Below, one piece after another: positions 27,051-35,902 of a DNA stretch of 64,000 nt. The notes below the pieces were generated by a model. That model was given only the letters and a program-made list of their open reading frames with translations. It did no database searches and was not told where the DNA came from. The position numbers and the translations under genes were made by a program. The stretch's first letter is position 1. Each line of letters begins with the position of its first letter. Source of the stretch: Paenibacillus solani (GTDB lineage: Bacteria; Bacillota; Bacilli; Paenibacillales; Paenibacillaceae); contig NZ_LIUT01000001.1 in the NCBI RefSeq assembly GCF_001277345.1, positions 1,275,683-1,339,682 of the forward strand, written 5' to 3'.

Positions 27051-27635
27051 ATGACACTGAATGATATGCCGGAACTGGAGAATGTGTTAGCTACAGCCAT
27101 TCATAAGCTGAATCAGGTCTCAATCCCTTGGCTGTTGGGTGGAAGCTGCAGTCTGCTGCTGCAGGATGTCAATTTACATAAGTCACCTAGAGATATCGAT
27201 ATATATGCCGATGCAAGCGGGATACAGCTGTTGCATCAGTCCCTGGCCTCGGTGGCAGTGGATGTACCACACTTGGACCAGGAAGGAATCTATTCTTCAA
27301 CACTAAGCCACTATGAACTCATGAAATATTCAATTGAATTAGTTGGCGGATTTGAAGTGAATGCAGAGGGATCGTCTTATAGAGTGGAGATTGATCTGCT
27401 GCTGTACCCAGCAGCCGCAGCGCGACACATACAAGGTGGCACAGTACGGCTGATGCCCTTAAGCCATGAGCTTGTATTTAATGTCCTTCGAGGCCGGGCT
27501 GACCGTTATGAAGCTATTGCGGAGGCAATGCGGAAGGATAAGGAACAACATATACCGCTTCTCCAGCAAATTTTATCCCGGAATCAACTGAATGAAGAAC
27601 ATAAGAGGGCTCTGGATCAGCTTCTCGGACTTTAG
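27051..27635 (+). CDS. Nucleotidyltransferase-fold protein
   Basis: 194 residues. GGSCSLLLQ followed by SPRDIDIYAD gives the minimal nucleotidyltransferase pattern (Gly-Ser with D-x-D), and EIDLLLYP supplies a third acidic site. Such proteins transfer nucleotides or serve as toxin-like enzymes; nothing here shows which. It is inserted between the yphE-like gene and the ferredoxin, and this segment has no counterpart in B. subtilis. Confidence 0.7.
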   Translation: MTLNDMPELENVLATAIHKLNQVSIPWLLGGSCSLLLQDVNLHKSPRDIDIYADASGIQLLHQSLASVAVDVPHLDQEGIYSSTLSHYELMKYSIELVGGFEVNAEGSSYRVEIDLLLYPAAAARHIQGGTVRLMPLSHELVFNVLRGRADRYEAIAEAMRKDKEQHIPLLQQILSRNQLNEEHKRALDQLLGL

Positions 27636-27695
27636 CCGCACCAATATATCGCAAGGGATCACTTGTGTACATAAGACAAAGGAGCGCGGTTACCG

Positions 27696-28055
27696 TTGGA
27701 CTACGAGATATTATTTCAGCCGGATGACAAAAAGGTCAAGGTGCGTTCACAGACAAATGTCTTGGATGCCTCGAGAAGGGCGGGTGTGCGTATTCCCACC
27801 CGTTGTGGGGGCAAGGCCGGATGCTTGATGTGCAAAATTATGGTTCAAGGCGAGGAAAAGGAACATTGTTCACCGCCGGAGCTGAAGGAAGTCCGAAAGC
27901 TGGGGACATCAATGATTGAACAAGGTTACCGGCTTGCCTGCCAGACAAAAATCACGAATCACTTGAAGGTTATCATACCGGAGGACCCTCTGAAAGCTGC
28001 AATACGTAAGCAGTTGGAAGCTGCGAGAAATCGAGATACGGATGACTTTATATAA
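27696..28055 (+). CDS. 2Fe-2S ferredoxin
   Basis: 119 residues, TTG start after AAAGGAG. Plant-type ferredoxin pattern C37-x5-C43-x2-C46 (TRCGGKAGCLMC) and Cys82 in YRLACQT, enough for a [2Fe-2S] cluster. The C-terminal tail is charged. Redox partner unknown. It sits between the nucleotidyltransferase-like gene and yphF. Confidence 0.85.
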   Translation: MDYEILFQPDDKKVKVRSQTNVLDASRRAGVRIPTRCGGKAGCLMCKIMVQGEEKEHCSPPELKEVRKLGTSMIEQGYRLACQTKITNHLKVIIPEDPLKAAIRKQLEAARNRDTDDFI

Positions 28056-28073
28056 TGCGAAAGGTGATGTTAG

Positions 28074-28832
28074 TTGAATATGATCACTTGGATAACCCAA
28101 GCGGCAGGCCGTTCGAAGCGGATGTCTGCAGCCTTGGTCCTGGTGCTGTTTCCAGTATTGCTGACAGGTTGTCTGTATCCTGGTGAGAACATGCCGGAGA
28201 ACAAGGTTTCCTATAGGGAAAGCGTCAAAAGAATCCAGTCGGCTGTAGACGATTTTTATCAAGAGCAGGGCATACTGCCGATTATTACGGCTGGCTCGGA
28301 AATTCCGCGCTATGAGAAGTATCGCGTCGATCTGGATCAGCTGAAGAACAGAGGATATATGGATCAAATTCCGAATACGGCATTTGAGAAGGGAGGCAGC
28401 GGGTATTTTCTCATTATCAATGAGGAAACCGAGCCAACCGTGAAGGTCATGGACCTGACCACCACGCAAAAGGTGAATGACGTTCAGAGAGCTGTCAATC
28501 TGTATAAAATGAGCCATGACGACGCCCTCCCCGCAGGGGAAGCCCTTTATCCTGGGTATACAGCGGTGGATCTGTCCAAAACCGATGCCAAATCCGTTAA
28601 ATTGAACAGTGTGTATTCGGGTCAGGAAATGACTTTTATCATGGATGAAAACGGTACCGTTTATGCCGATTATGCATTCGATATTATGCAGGCGATCCAA
28701 AAGAACGGCACTGACCCTAAAGAAGGTGAAGATTTACGGAGATATTTGGAACAGGAATCCTCTTATGTTCCCGTGAAATCCGTGCCCTATACATGGCAGG
28801 ACGGCCAACCAGTCGCTCAGCCTCTATCTTAA
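28074..28832 (+). CDS. yphF: YphF-like lipoprotein
   Basis: 252 residues, TTG start. Basic N-terminus, hydrophobic segment, lipobox LLTGC with Cys33, then a soluble domain (SYRESVKRIQSAVDDFYQEQGILPI, YEKYRVDLDQLKNRGYMDQIP). This matches YphF, located just before spoIVA in B. subtilis. Function unknown. A clear terminator follows. Confidence 0.85.
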   Translation: MNMITWITQAAGRSKRMSAALVLVLFPVLLTGCLYPGENMPENKVSYRESVKRIQSAVDDFYQEQGILPIITAGSEIPRYEKYRVDLDQLKNRGYMDQIPNTAFEKGGSGYFLIINEETEPTVKVMDLTTTQKVNDVQRAVNLYKMSHDDALPAGEALYPGYTAVDLSKTDAKSVKLNSVYSGQEMTFIMDENGTVYADYAFDIMQAIQKNGTDPKEGEDLRRYLEQESSYVPVKSVPYTWQDGQPVAQPLS

Positions 28833-28840
28833 ACCATCAT

Positions 28841-28869
28841 ACCCGCCGAGAACGGCGGGTATTTTTTTT
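28841..28869 (+). terminator. Terminator after yphF
   Basis: ACCCGCCG-AGAA-CGGCGGGT followed by eight T residues. Confidence 0.92.
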
Positions 28870-29332
28870 GTGTCCGCTTGATCTGATTGGAATATCTAGT
28901 AAAGTGCGAGCATATTCATAATCCGAAAGAGTAGTGCGGGCAAGAGCCGGTTGCCCTCAGCATGAGCAATACGAAAACGACTGAAGGCGCATAAGGAAGA
29001 AGACCTGCGTCCATGCGGTAGTTTATCATTGAAAATCTGATGACGGTATCTAGTTGATTTGGCATTTCCTTCTCTCAAAAAAAATAGGAGGGACATAAGG
29101 AGCGACCGTCATATTTTTGAACCCGGTACATATGATGATACTAGTCCAAATGCATGTACGAGTTACGCCGCTTTGCCGTTTCCATCAAAAACTCATGGAA
29201 CACCGGCGGCGGGATGCTGGCGACATTGTAAAGGCGGCTCATCTGTTGCAATGGCTTTGGCTATGAGTGGAACACGAAGCGGATGCTCTTAAAGCATTTT
29301 TCCTTCGGAGTAATTTGAGGAGGGGATCTCTT
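28870..29332 (+). promoter_or_regulatory. Long spoIVA upstream region with two SigE-like promoters
   Basis: This 460-base stretch has no supported gene. Two sites fit the mother-cell SigE consensus (KMATATT, 13-15 bases, CATACAMT): GAATATC at 28890 with CATATTCAT at 28911, and TCATATT (29109-29115), 13-base spacer, CATATGAT (29129-29136). The second fits best and lies about 200 bases before spoIVA. SigE control of spoIVA is established in B. subtilis. GAGGAGGGG precedes the coding start. Confidence 0.5.
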
Positions 29333-30811
29333 TTGGAAAAAGTGGACATTTTTAAAGACATTGCCGAGCGGACCGGAGGGGACATTTACTTGGGTGTCGT
29401 CGGTGCCGTCCGTACGGGAAAATCAACCTTCATCAAGCGGTTTATGGAGACGGTTGTTCTCCCGAACATTACGAACGAGGCGGATCGAGTAAGAGCTGTC
29501 GATGAGCTGCCTCAAAGTGCTGCAGGGAAAACCATCATGACAACCGAGCCGAAATTTGTGCCAAACAATGCAGTACAGATCAAGGTTACGGATGGCCTTG
29601 AAGTCAATGTAAGACTGGTGGATTGTGTAGGTTACGCGGTTGAAGGCGCCAAGGGCTATGAGGATGAGAACGGTCCACGAATGATTTCAACACCATGGTT
29701 CGAAGAGCCAATTCCGTTCCAGGAAGCTGCTGAAATCGGAACCCGTAAAGTGATTCAGGAGCACTCCACGCTTGGTGTGGTGATAACCACTGACGGAAGT
29801 ATTGCCGATATTCCCCGCAGCTCGTACGTAGAGGCGGAAGAACGCGTAATTGAAGAGTTGAAGGAAGTCGGCAAGCCATTTGTGGTTGTCATTAACTCTA
29901 CACGTCCACGCAGTGAGGAAACGCTGCAGTTGCGTAATGAGCTGGCAGAGAAATACGATATTCCAGTTATGACGCTGAGTGCGGCCACAATGACCGAAGA
30001 TGATGTAACCGGCGTTCTTCGTGAAGTGTTGTATGAGTTCCCGGTTCATGAAGTCAATGTGAATCTGCCTAGCTGGGTGATGGTGCTCAACGAGAATCAC
30101 TGGCTGCGCAGTAACTATGAGAATTCAGTTCGAGATACCGTTAAGGATATCCGCCGATTGCGCGATGTCGATCGTGTGGTAAGCCAGTTCATGGAATATG
30201 ACTTCATCAACCACGCTGGCCTAAGCGGCATGAATATGGGGCAAGGGGTTGCCGAAATTGATCTCTTCGCGCCAGATGAACTGTATGATCGGATCCTGAT
30301 GGAAGTTGTAGGGGTGGAGATCCGCGGTAAAGATCATCTGCTCCAGTTAATGCAGGAGTTCTCTCATGCCAAGCGGGAATATGACCGCTTCGCTGAAGCA
30401 CTTGAAATGGTAAAAACGACCGGATACGGAATTGCTGCACCTTCCTTGACCGAAATGGCGCTGGATGATCCTGAGCTTATTCGCCAGGGCTCCCGCTTCG
30501 GGGTAAGACTGAAAGCGACGGCTCCATCGATCCATATGATACGGGTCGATGTGGAATCCGAGTTCTCGCCGATCATCGGTACAGAGAAGCAGAGCGAGGA
30601 GCTTATGCGCTATCTGATGCAGGATTTTGAGAATGATCCGATCAAGATTTGGGAATCCGATATATTCGGACGCTCGCTGCACTCGATCGTCCGTGAGGGA
30701 ATTCAAGGCAAAATCGCCATGATGCCCGACAATGCCAGATATAAATTGCAAGAAACATTGGGTCGCATCATTAACGAGGGTTCAGGCGGTCTGATCGCAA
30801 TTATTCTATAA
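29333..30811 (+). CDS. spoIVA: Stage IV sporulation protein A (coat ATPase)
   Basis: 492 residues from TTG at 29333, giving the near-invariant start (E)KVDIFKDIAERTGGDIYLGVVGAVRTGKST. Walker A is GAVRTGKST; the middle and C-terminal domains match throughout (LVDCVGY, GRSLHSIVREGIQ, NEGSGGLIAIIL). It hydrolyses ATP and polymerises on the forespore as the coat basement layer. An upstream in-frame extension to 29267 has no ribosome site. Confidence 0.97.
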   Translation: MEKVDIFKDIAERTGGDIYLGVVGAVRTGKSTFIKRFMETVVLPNITNEADRVRAVDELPQSAAGKTIMTTEPKFVPNNAVQIKVTDGLEVNVRLVDCVGYAVEGAKGYEDENGPRMISTPWFEEPIPFQEAAEIGTRKVIQEHSTLGVVITTDGSIADIPRSSYVEAEERVIEELKEVGKPFVVVINSTRPRSEETLQLRNELAEKYDIPVMTLSAATMTEDDVTGVLREVLYEFPVHEVNVNLPSWVMVLNENHWLRSNYENSVRDTVKDIRRLRDVDRVVSQFMEYDFINHAGLSGMNMGQGVAEIDLFAPDELYDRILMEVVGVEIRGKDHLLQLMQEFSHAKREYDRFAEALEMVKTTGYGIAAPSLTEMALDDPELIRQGSRFGVRLKATAPSIHMIRVDVESEFSPIIGTEKQSEELMRYLMQDFENDPIKIWESDIFGRSLHSIVREGIQGKIAMMPDNARYKLQETLGRIINEGSGGLIAIIL

Positions 30812-30837
30812 GTGAGCGCGGAAAAGGCGTTAAAAAT

Positions 30838-30880
30838 GCAGTCGCTAACGGGACAATAGTCCCGATTAGTGACTGTTTTT
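30838..30880 (+). terminator. Terminator after spoIVA
   Basis: AGTCGCTAACGGGAC / GTCCCGATTAGTGACT stem with an AATA loop and five T residues. Confidence 0.85.
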
Positions 30881-31070
30881 CGTGTTTTCTTTGGTCCAAT
30901 AAAGCAAAGTGCTTGAAATTATGAGATGACTGTATTACTATAAATTTGTTCCGCGTCATGCATTCTAAACGCGAAATAGGGGTGAATTACCCGATTGCAC
31001 GTATAATTTGCGGTAAAACGGAAACAGTGAATAGCAAGTGGAGCACATTCCTTGTTAGGGAGGTGAAAGA

Positions 31071-31343
31071 ATGAATAAATCGGATCTGATTACACAAGTA
31101 GCCGAATCAACAGAGCTTTCCAAGAAAGATGCAACGAAAGCTGTTGATGCCGTTTTTGATGCTATCTCTGAAGCATTGCAGAACGGAGACAAGGTACAAC
31201 TGGTGGGCTTCGGTAACTTCGAGGTTCGCGAGCGTTCCGCGCGGAAAGGCCGTAACCCGCAAACAGGTGAAGAAATCGAAATCCCTGCGAGCAAAATTCC
31301 TGCGTTTAAACCTGGTAAAGCGCTCAAAGACGGAATCAAATAA
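31071..31343 (+). CDS. hbs: DNA-binding protein HU
   Basis: 90 residues, the usual HU length. [61 protein letters not shown] and [13 protein letters not shown] are all typical. It compacts the nucleoid. A perfect -10 box TATAAT lies at 31002-31007 without an obvious -35. Followed by a terminator and mtrB, near the Bacillus order. Confidence 0.97.
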   Translation: MNKSDLITQVAESTELSKKDATKAVDAVFDAISEALQNGDKVQLVGFGNFEVRERSARKGRNPQTGEEIEIPASKIPAFKPGKALKDGIK

Positions 31344-31371
31344 TGATTTCTACATATTACCTAAGAGCACA

Positions 31372-31400
31372 GGTCGTGAATTCGTTCACGGCCTTTTCTT
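31372..31400 (+). terminator. Terminator after hbs
   Basis: GGTCGTGAA-TTCG-TTCACGGCC followed by TTTTCTTTT; a UUCG tetraloop hairpin. Confidence 0.9.
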
Positions 31401-31428
31401 TTAGACATACGGTAAGGAGGTCTTAAAG

Positions 31429-31653
31429 ATGGAGAACGCCCAAAGCGGTGATTATTTTATAGTCAAAGCGTTAGACCATGGAGTCCAAGTGATTGGTCTG
31501 ACCCGGGGACAGGATACGCGGTTTCATCATACCGAGAAATTGGACAAAGGTGAAGTGATTATCGCCCAATTCACGGACCATACATCCGCTGTGAAAATTC
31601 GCGGTAAAGCTGAAGTGATAACCAAGCACGGGAAGGTCGAGTCCGGCAGCTGA
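31429..31653 (+). CDS. mtrB: Trp RNA-binding attenuation protein (TRAP)
   Basis: 74 residues, full TRAP length. FIVKALDHGVQVIGLTRGQDTRFHHTEKLDKGEVIIAQFTDHTSAVKIRGKAEV carries the tryptophan-binding and RNA-binding strands (KxxK and Arg58-type residues). TRAP forms an 11-subunit ring that binds (G/U)AG repeats when loaded with tryptophan. Its expected target, the trp leader with eleven such repeats, is at 42754-42814. mtrA/folE, its operon partner in B. subtilis, is absent here. Confidence 0.96.
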   Translation: MENAQSGDYFIVKALDHGVQVIGLTRGQDTRFHHTEKLDKGEVIIAQFTDHTSAVKIRGKAEVITKHGKVESGS

Positions 31654-31675
31654 TCTATTCATTTATTCATAAGAA

Positions 31676-31707
31676 AAAGCCCCACCAATGGGTGGCGGCT
31701 TTTTTTG
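31676..31707 (+). terminator. Terminator after mtrB
   Basis: AAAGCCCCACC-AATG-GGTGGcGGCTTT with a seven-T tract. Confidence 0.9.
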
Positions 31708-31759
31708 TTTCGGATGTTTATTCTCTCGTTATGTGTGTTAACAACTTGTTAAATGTATA

Positions 31760-31788
31760 TTGCCGAGTATGGCAACTATGTATATACT
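31760..31788 (+). promoter_or_regulatory. Sigma-A promoter of the DoxX-like gene
   Basis: TTGCCG, 17-base spacer, TATACT. Because it lies inside the longest possible frame (from 31753), the true start must be downstream. Confidence 0.65.
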
Positions 31789-31836
31789 AGCAGGAATGGG
31801 ATGAATAAATATACAAAAAGGATGATTAAAGAAACG

Positions 31837-32415
31837 ATGGCTAATTCGTACAAAGAAGGACAATATGTTGTGGTCCCCGAAAATCCAGTATCCATGTTTT
31901 TGTTTAACAGCACCCGGTCTGCATGGATATGGCTGTTTGTGAGACTGTATCTTGGTTATGCATGGTTATCAGCGGGAATTAAAAAGATGACATCTGAAGC
32001 ATGGACTGGAAGTGAAGCTGGCTCAGCCCTACAGGGCTTTGTAGGCGGCGCACTGGCCAAGGCAGAGGAAGGCAAGGACGTAACCGGCTGGTATGCTTCT
32101 TTCCTCGAAGGTTTCGTGCTTCCCAATGCCAAGATGTTCTCATACATGGTAGCCTTTGGTGAGGTATTGGTGGGACTTGGCTTGATCGTGGGTCTCCTGA
32201 CCGGCATTGCTGCCTTTTTTGGCGGGCTGATGAATGCCAGCTTCCTGTTCGCAGGTACGGTAAGCACCAATCCTCTGCTCTTTATTTTGGCTACCTGGCT
32301 CGTTATGGCATGGAAAGTCGCGGGTTGGTATGGTTTAGACCGCTGGGCCTTGCCGCTGCTGGGTACACCATGGAGCCGCAGACGACAAGAGAAGGATCTA
32401 TCCGCGAAGGTATAA
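31837..32415 (+). CDS. DoxX-like membrane protein
   Basis: About 192 residues with four membrane segments. It begins in the DoxX way (FLFNSTRSAWIWLFVRLYLGYAWLSAGIKKM), followed by a loop and two Gly-rich helices (GEVLVGLGLIVGLLTGIAAFFGGLMNASFLFAGT). DoxX-type proteins are quinone-linked or redox membrane proteins of uncertain activity. The start is ambiguous (31801, 31822 or 31837); 31837 gives the usual domain start and lies well after the promoter. Confidence 0.72.
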   Translation: MANSYKEGQYVVVPENPVSMFLFNSTRSAWIWLFVRLYLGYAWLSAGIKKMTSEAWTGSEAGSALQGFVGGALAKAEEGKDVTGWYASFLEGFVLPNAKMFSYMVAFGEVLVGLGLIVGLLTGIAAFFGGLMNASFLFAGTVSTNPLLFILATWLVMAWKVAGWYGLDRWALPLLGTPWSRRRQEKDLSAKV

Positions 32416-32526
32416 TTCAACGCAAAAGTAACTTTCGTCACTTTCGAGATGGGTTTGTCAAGTACAATTCCAACAGACTGCGATCATGGAATCCTTTATT
32501 CTGTAATTAGATCTTTTGGATAAAGG

Positions 32527-33507
32527 ATGATGGCCGTGGGAATACAAGCTTTTTTTAAATTGGTGGAAATACAGACCAAGGTAGCCAGCATGATTCCGTT
32601 CTTGTTCGGAACCGTTTATGCGATGTTTCGCTTTGATTCATTTGATGGTGTTCATTTTGCCCTGATGCTTGCATCATTGCTGTCATTTGACATGGCTACG
32701 ACGGCAATCAATAACTACTACGATTATAAAAAAGCAATTAAAAAAAATGGTTTTGGTTACGAACAGCATAATGCCATCGTACGTTATGGCCTGAAAGAGT
32801 CTGCAGTCGTGTCTGTAATCGTCATACTGCTCCTGACAGCGGCAGGTTGTGGCATTGCGCTCTTCCTTTCGACGGGCTGGCTGATCCTGCTGCTCGGTGG
32901 ACTGTCTTTTGCGGTTGGTATATTGTATTCGTTTGGTCCGATCCCGATCTCCCGTATGCCGCTTGGAGAATTGTTCTCAGGGCTGTTTATGGGATTCGTT
33001 ATCATTTTTATATCGGCCTGGATTCATTTGGACAACCCTATCCGTCTTGCTGTCCTGGATATTGATTTATGGTCAGGCATGGCAGCGATTCATGTGAATT
33101 TCTTCGAGGTGATATTGCTGCTTGTGGTGTCTTTGCCTGCCATTCTTGGGATTGCTAACATAATGCTGGCCAACAACATCTGTGACATGGATGAAGATGT
33201 GGAGAATAAGCGTTACACCCTGCCTGTATACATAGGGACTAAGCATTCCTTGAAGCTGTTCCGGTTGCTGTACTGTTTCGCCTATTTGGATCTGGTAGCA
33301 CTGCTGATGATAAAGGTACATCCCGTACTGGTTGCCCTGGTCCTAATCACGGCAGTTCCAATTTATAAAAAGAGTGTTATATTCACTGCTGATCCCTCGA
33401 AACAAAAGACTTTCGTGATCGCGGTACAAAACTTTGTGTTTATGAATCTTGCACGAATCGCAGCGTTGACGATCGCTGTGATCTTTACATCCCAATCGCT
33501 ATTCTAA
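32527..33507 (+). CDS. menA: 1,4-dihydroxy-2-naphthoate prenyltransferase MenA
   Basis: 326 residues, about eight or nine membrane helices, UbiA superfamily. First Asp-rich motif in AINNYYDYKKA and second in NNICDMDEDVENKRYTLPVYIG, the form typical of MenA. It attaches the prenyl tail to 1,4-dihydroxy-2-naphthoate for menaquinone. It lies close to hepS, menG and hepT, which make the tail and finish the ring. The 110 bases before it hold no clear signal. Confidence 0.85.
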   Translation: MMAVGIQAFFKLVEIQTKVASMIPFLFGTVYAMFRFDSFDGVHFALMLASLLSFDMATTAINNYYDYKKAIKKNGFGYEQHNAIVRYGLKESAVVSVIVILLLTAAGCGIALFLSTGWLILLLGGLSFAVGILYSFGPIPISRMPLGELFSGLFMGFVIIFISAWIHLDNPIRLAVLDIDLWSGMAAIHVNFFEVILLLVVSLPAILGIANIMLANNICDMDEDVENKRYTLPVYIGTKHSLKLFRLLYCFAYLDLVALLMIKVHPVLVALVLITAVPIYKKSVIFTADPSKQKTFVIAVQNFVFMNLARIAALTIAVIFTSQSLF

Positions 33508-33530
33508 AACAACATGAGTTTGGTTGACCT

Positions 33531-33557
33531 AAAAGCAGGCATAGCCTGCTTTTTTTC
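33531..33557 (+). terminator. Terminator after menA
   Basis: AAAAGCAGGC-ATA-GCCTGCTTTT followed by further T residues. Confidence 0.9.
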
Positions 33558-33624
33558 TTTATACAATGAGGTATGGACTTATGGTGAGAGGAAGAAACTT
33601 AATAGTAGAGGAGGCAAGGGAGAC

Positions 33625-34170
33625 ATGAAGCATTGGCATTTCATACGAGCAGTATTATTGCCGGCGGTGATTTCATTTACGATGTTGGCTCTATTAACTG
33701 GGCTAAAGCCGCAAATGCTTGATAAGGCCGGAGCGATGACTGCCGCGCTTCCTTATCACAGCCGAGAATTAAGTGATGATGTATTAGTGGATTCCCTCAT
33801 GTCGATACCTCTCCACCTCAAGATCAGTCGTGCGGATGTTGAGGAAGGCGCCCTCACTCTGGATATCAAACACCATGATGAAGCGGAAATTGCTGCCACC
33901 GATGTCTATGAAGATATTGCCAGCATCCTGTCATTTTCATTTGAGGGAACGGATAATGTGCAGCAGCTTTACTTAAGAGTGGTTGCCATCGATCGGTGGA
34001 GTGGGAAGCGATATTTGCTGCTTGCTTCGAATATGACGAGGGAAGCATGGGATTCAAGATATGCGGAATCTTTAATCGAGCTTGAGGACGGGGAATTCCC
34101 GCCAGGGCTTGCCAACTCGCTTAACATAACTTTTACGAATCTTTGGCAGAAGCAGTTCAGCGGCCGATGA
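33625..34170 (+). CDS. Unknown protein with N-terminal membrane segment
   Basis: 181 residues from the ATG at 33625, chosen because GGAGGCAAGGGAG precedes it and because the menA terminator lies inside the longer frame. One N-terminal membrane helix (IRAVLLPAVISFTMLALLTGL) and a soluble, likely outer domain (VEEGALTLDIKHHDEAEIAATDVYEDIASIL). No family recognised. Placement before hepS may be incidental. Confidence 0.7.
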   Translation: MKHWHFIRAVLLPAVISFTMLALLTGLKPQMLDKAGAMTAALPYHSRELSDDVLVDSLMSIPLHLKISRADVEEGALTLDIKHHDEAEIAATDVYEDIASILSFSFEGTDNVQQLYLRVVAIDRWSGKRYLLLASNMTREAWDSRYAESLIELEDGEFPPGLANSLNITFTNLWQKQFSGR

Positions 34171-34217
34171 AACGGTTAAAATAGTAGATGACAGGGCATG
34201 TACGTGCTCTGAACATG

Positions 34218-34226
34218 TGTTATAAT
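34218..34226 (+). promoter_or_regulatory. Extended -10 promoter element before hepS
   Basis: TGTTATAAT (TGn plus perfect TATAAT), 57 bases before the hepS ATG; no good -35. Confidence 0.5.
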
Positions 34227-34282
34227 AGATTGGATTGTGAGCTTATTTGGACAAAAGAACATCAAGTGCTCGGAGGCTAAGA

Positions 34283-35140
34283 ATGAAACCGTATCGCGTA
34301 CAAGAACTGGCAGAGAAATATACTCAATATGATATGATTCAAAAACACACGGACCTTCCTGAATTTCCGGATGCTCGTGTTCATTTGTTATACATATTTT
34401 TAAAGGATTCAGGAAAGAACATTGCCGGGCACGAAGAATTGTACGCGCTGGTTACCTCACTGGTTCAGTTGGGACTCGATACGCATGAAAGCATCGACAT
34501 TACGGAGGGCAATCAAGGAGAGGCGATGATGCGTTCCCGGCAGCTAAAAGTGCTCGCTGGGGATTATTTTAGCAGCCGTTTTTATCAACTCCTTGCCCAT
34601 AAGGGCGAAATTGCCGTGATCTCGCTTCTTGGCAAGGCTGTCAGCGATGTGAATGTGATGAAGATGCGTCTGTATGGCAAAATGAAAAAAACATTGCTGC
34701 CTTCTGAAGAGTATCTGCGGCTAACCGTACAGCTGAATATGCAGCTGTTTCTTTCTTTTACTCCGCTGCTTGAGGTATCCGTTCAAGAAACGTGGGAGAA
34801 GCTGCTCAAGGAATTTACAGCATGTGAAACCATTGTGCAGGAGATGGAGCGTTGTGCTGCGCCTGAAATCGGCAGATGCGGTTATGCGTACTGGCATTTG
34901 ATCGAATCGGGCAGCGAAGAGGAACGAAATCTGCTGGTTAGCAAGAAGACGGATACGAAGGACTGGAGAAAACTGATTCTGAAGCATAAGGCTTCCGAGA
35001 AGCTGCTGGACAAGCTCCGAGATTCAGTTAATGCCATACAGCAGCTGCTGGCAAACCGCGGGGACAGTTCGTGTAACGGTATGCTGGATCCATTCTTGAA
35101 GCGGCTCAGTACGTACCGATCTGTCGTAAGTGAAGGGTAG
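34283..35140 (+). CDS. hepS: Heptaprenyl diphosphate synthase component 1
   Basis: 285 residues from the ATG at 34283 (CGGAGG upstream). HepS/HEPPP synthase subunit I pattern: MKPYRVQELAEKYTQYDMIQKHTDLPEFPDARV, RSRQLKVLAGDYFSSRFYQLLA, and the helical remainder. This noncatalytic subunit pairs with HepT (37521) to make the C35 menaquinone tail. Gene order hepS-menG-...-hepT matches Bacillus with ubiA/ubiX inserted. Confidence 0.88.
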   Translation: MKPYRVQELAEKYTQYDMIQKHTDLPEFPDARVHLLYIFLKDSGKNIAGHEELYALVTSLVQLGLDTHESIDITEGNQGEAMMRSRQLKVLAGDYFSSRFYQLLAHKGEIAVISLLGKAVSDVNVMKMRLYGKMKKTLLPSEEYLRLTVQLNMQLFLSFTPLLEVSVQETWEKLLKEFTACETIVQEMERCAAPEIGRCGYAYWHLIESGSEEERNLLVSKKTDTKDWRKLILKHKASEKLLDKLRDSVNAIQQLLANRGDSSCNGMLDPFLKRLSTYRSVVSEG

Positions 35141-35149
35141 GGGGATACA

Positions 35150-35902
35150 GTGGATAATCAAACAGTAGACATGAGCAAGCATGACGGCAAAAGTCCAAAA
35201 GAGGAGTATGTTCATTCCGTCTTCGAAAGCATATCGGGAAAATATGATATGATGAATGACGTCATCAGCTTCAAGAGACACAAAGCGTGGCGCAAATTTA
35301 CCATGGAAAAGATGGGCATGCACCCTGGTGATACGGCGATTGACTTATGCTGCGGAACTTGCGACTGGACCATCAGCATGGCCAAGGCAAGTGAATCCGG
35401 CCACATAGTCGGACTTGATTTCAGTGAAGGAATGTTGAAGGTTGGTCGGGAGAAGGTTGCCATGCAGGGACTGGACCAGCAGATTCAACTCATTCAAGGA
35501 AACGCTATGAGCCTGCCGTTTGAAGATGAGTCTTTTGATTATGCCACAATCGGTTTTGGGCTTCGCAATGTGCCGGACTATATGCAGGTACTGAGGGAAA
35601 TGAAGCGTGTCGTAAAACCTGGCGGGATGGTTGTATGCCTGGATGTGTCCAAACCGACCTGGCAGCCGTTTAAAGGACTATATTATTTTTATTTTCAACA
35701 AGTGATGCCTCGGATGGGGAAACTGGTAGCCAAACGATATGAACAGTATAAATGGCTGCCAGAGTCGCTGGCTTTATTCCCGGGCCGCGAGGAGCTTGCC
35801 GAAGCTTTCCGTCAGACCGGACTCAAACAAGTCCAGGCCTATCCCTTAACCGGTGGAGTCGTAGCCTTACATATTGGGACCAAGGAGAATCTGGATGTTT
35901 AA
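35150..35902 (+). CDS. menG: Demethylmenaquinone methyltransferase
   Basis: 250 residues, GTG start. Class I SAM methyltransferase of the UbiE/MenG family: [33 protein letters not shown] motif [36 protein letters not shown] and VVALHIGTK. It performs the final C-methylation of menaquinone. Its end overlaps the next gene by 8 bases. Confidence 0.95.
   Translation: MDNQTVDMSKHDGKSPKEEYVHSVFESISGKYDMMNDVISFKRHKAWRKFTMEKMGMHPGDTAIDLCCGTCDWTISMAKASESGHIVGLDFSEGMLKVGREKVAMQGLDQQIQLIQGNAMSLPFEDESFDYATIGFGLRNVPDYMQVLREMKRVVKPGGMVVCLDVSKPTWQPFKGLYYFYFQQVMPRMGKLVAKRYEQYKWLPESLALFPGREELAEAFRQTGLKQVQAYPLTGGVVALHIGTKENLDV

Noticed and set aside
31753..31836. N-terminal extension of the DoxX-like protein
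   Set aside because: A good TTGCCG-17-TATACT promoter lies within it, so the extension would not be transcribed from that promoter.
33514..33624. N-terminal extension of the unknown gene before hepS
   Set aside because: It contains the menA terminator hairpin, and a strong ribosome site precedes the internal ATG at 33625.
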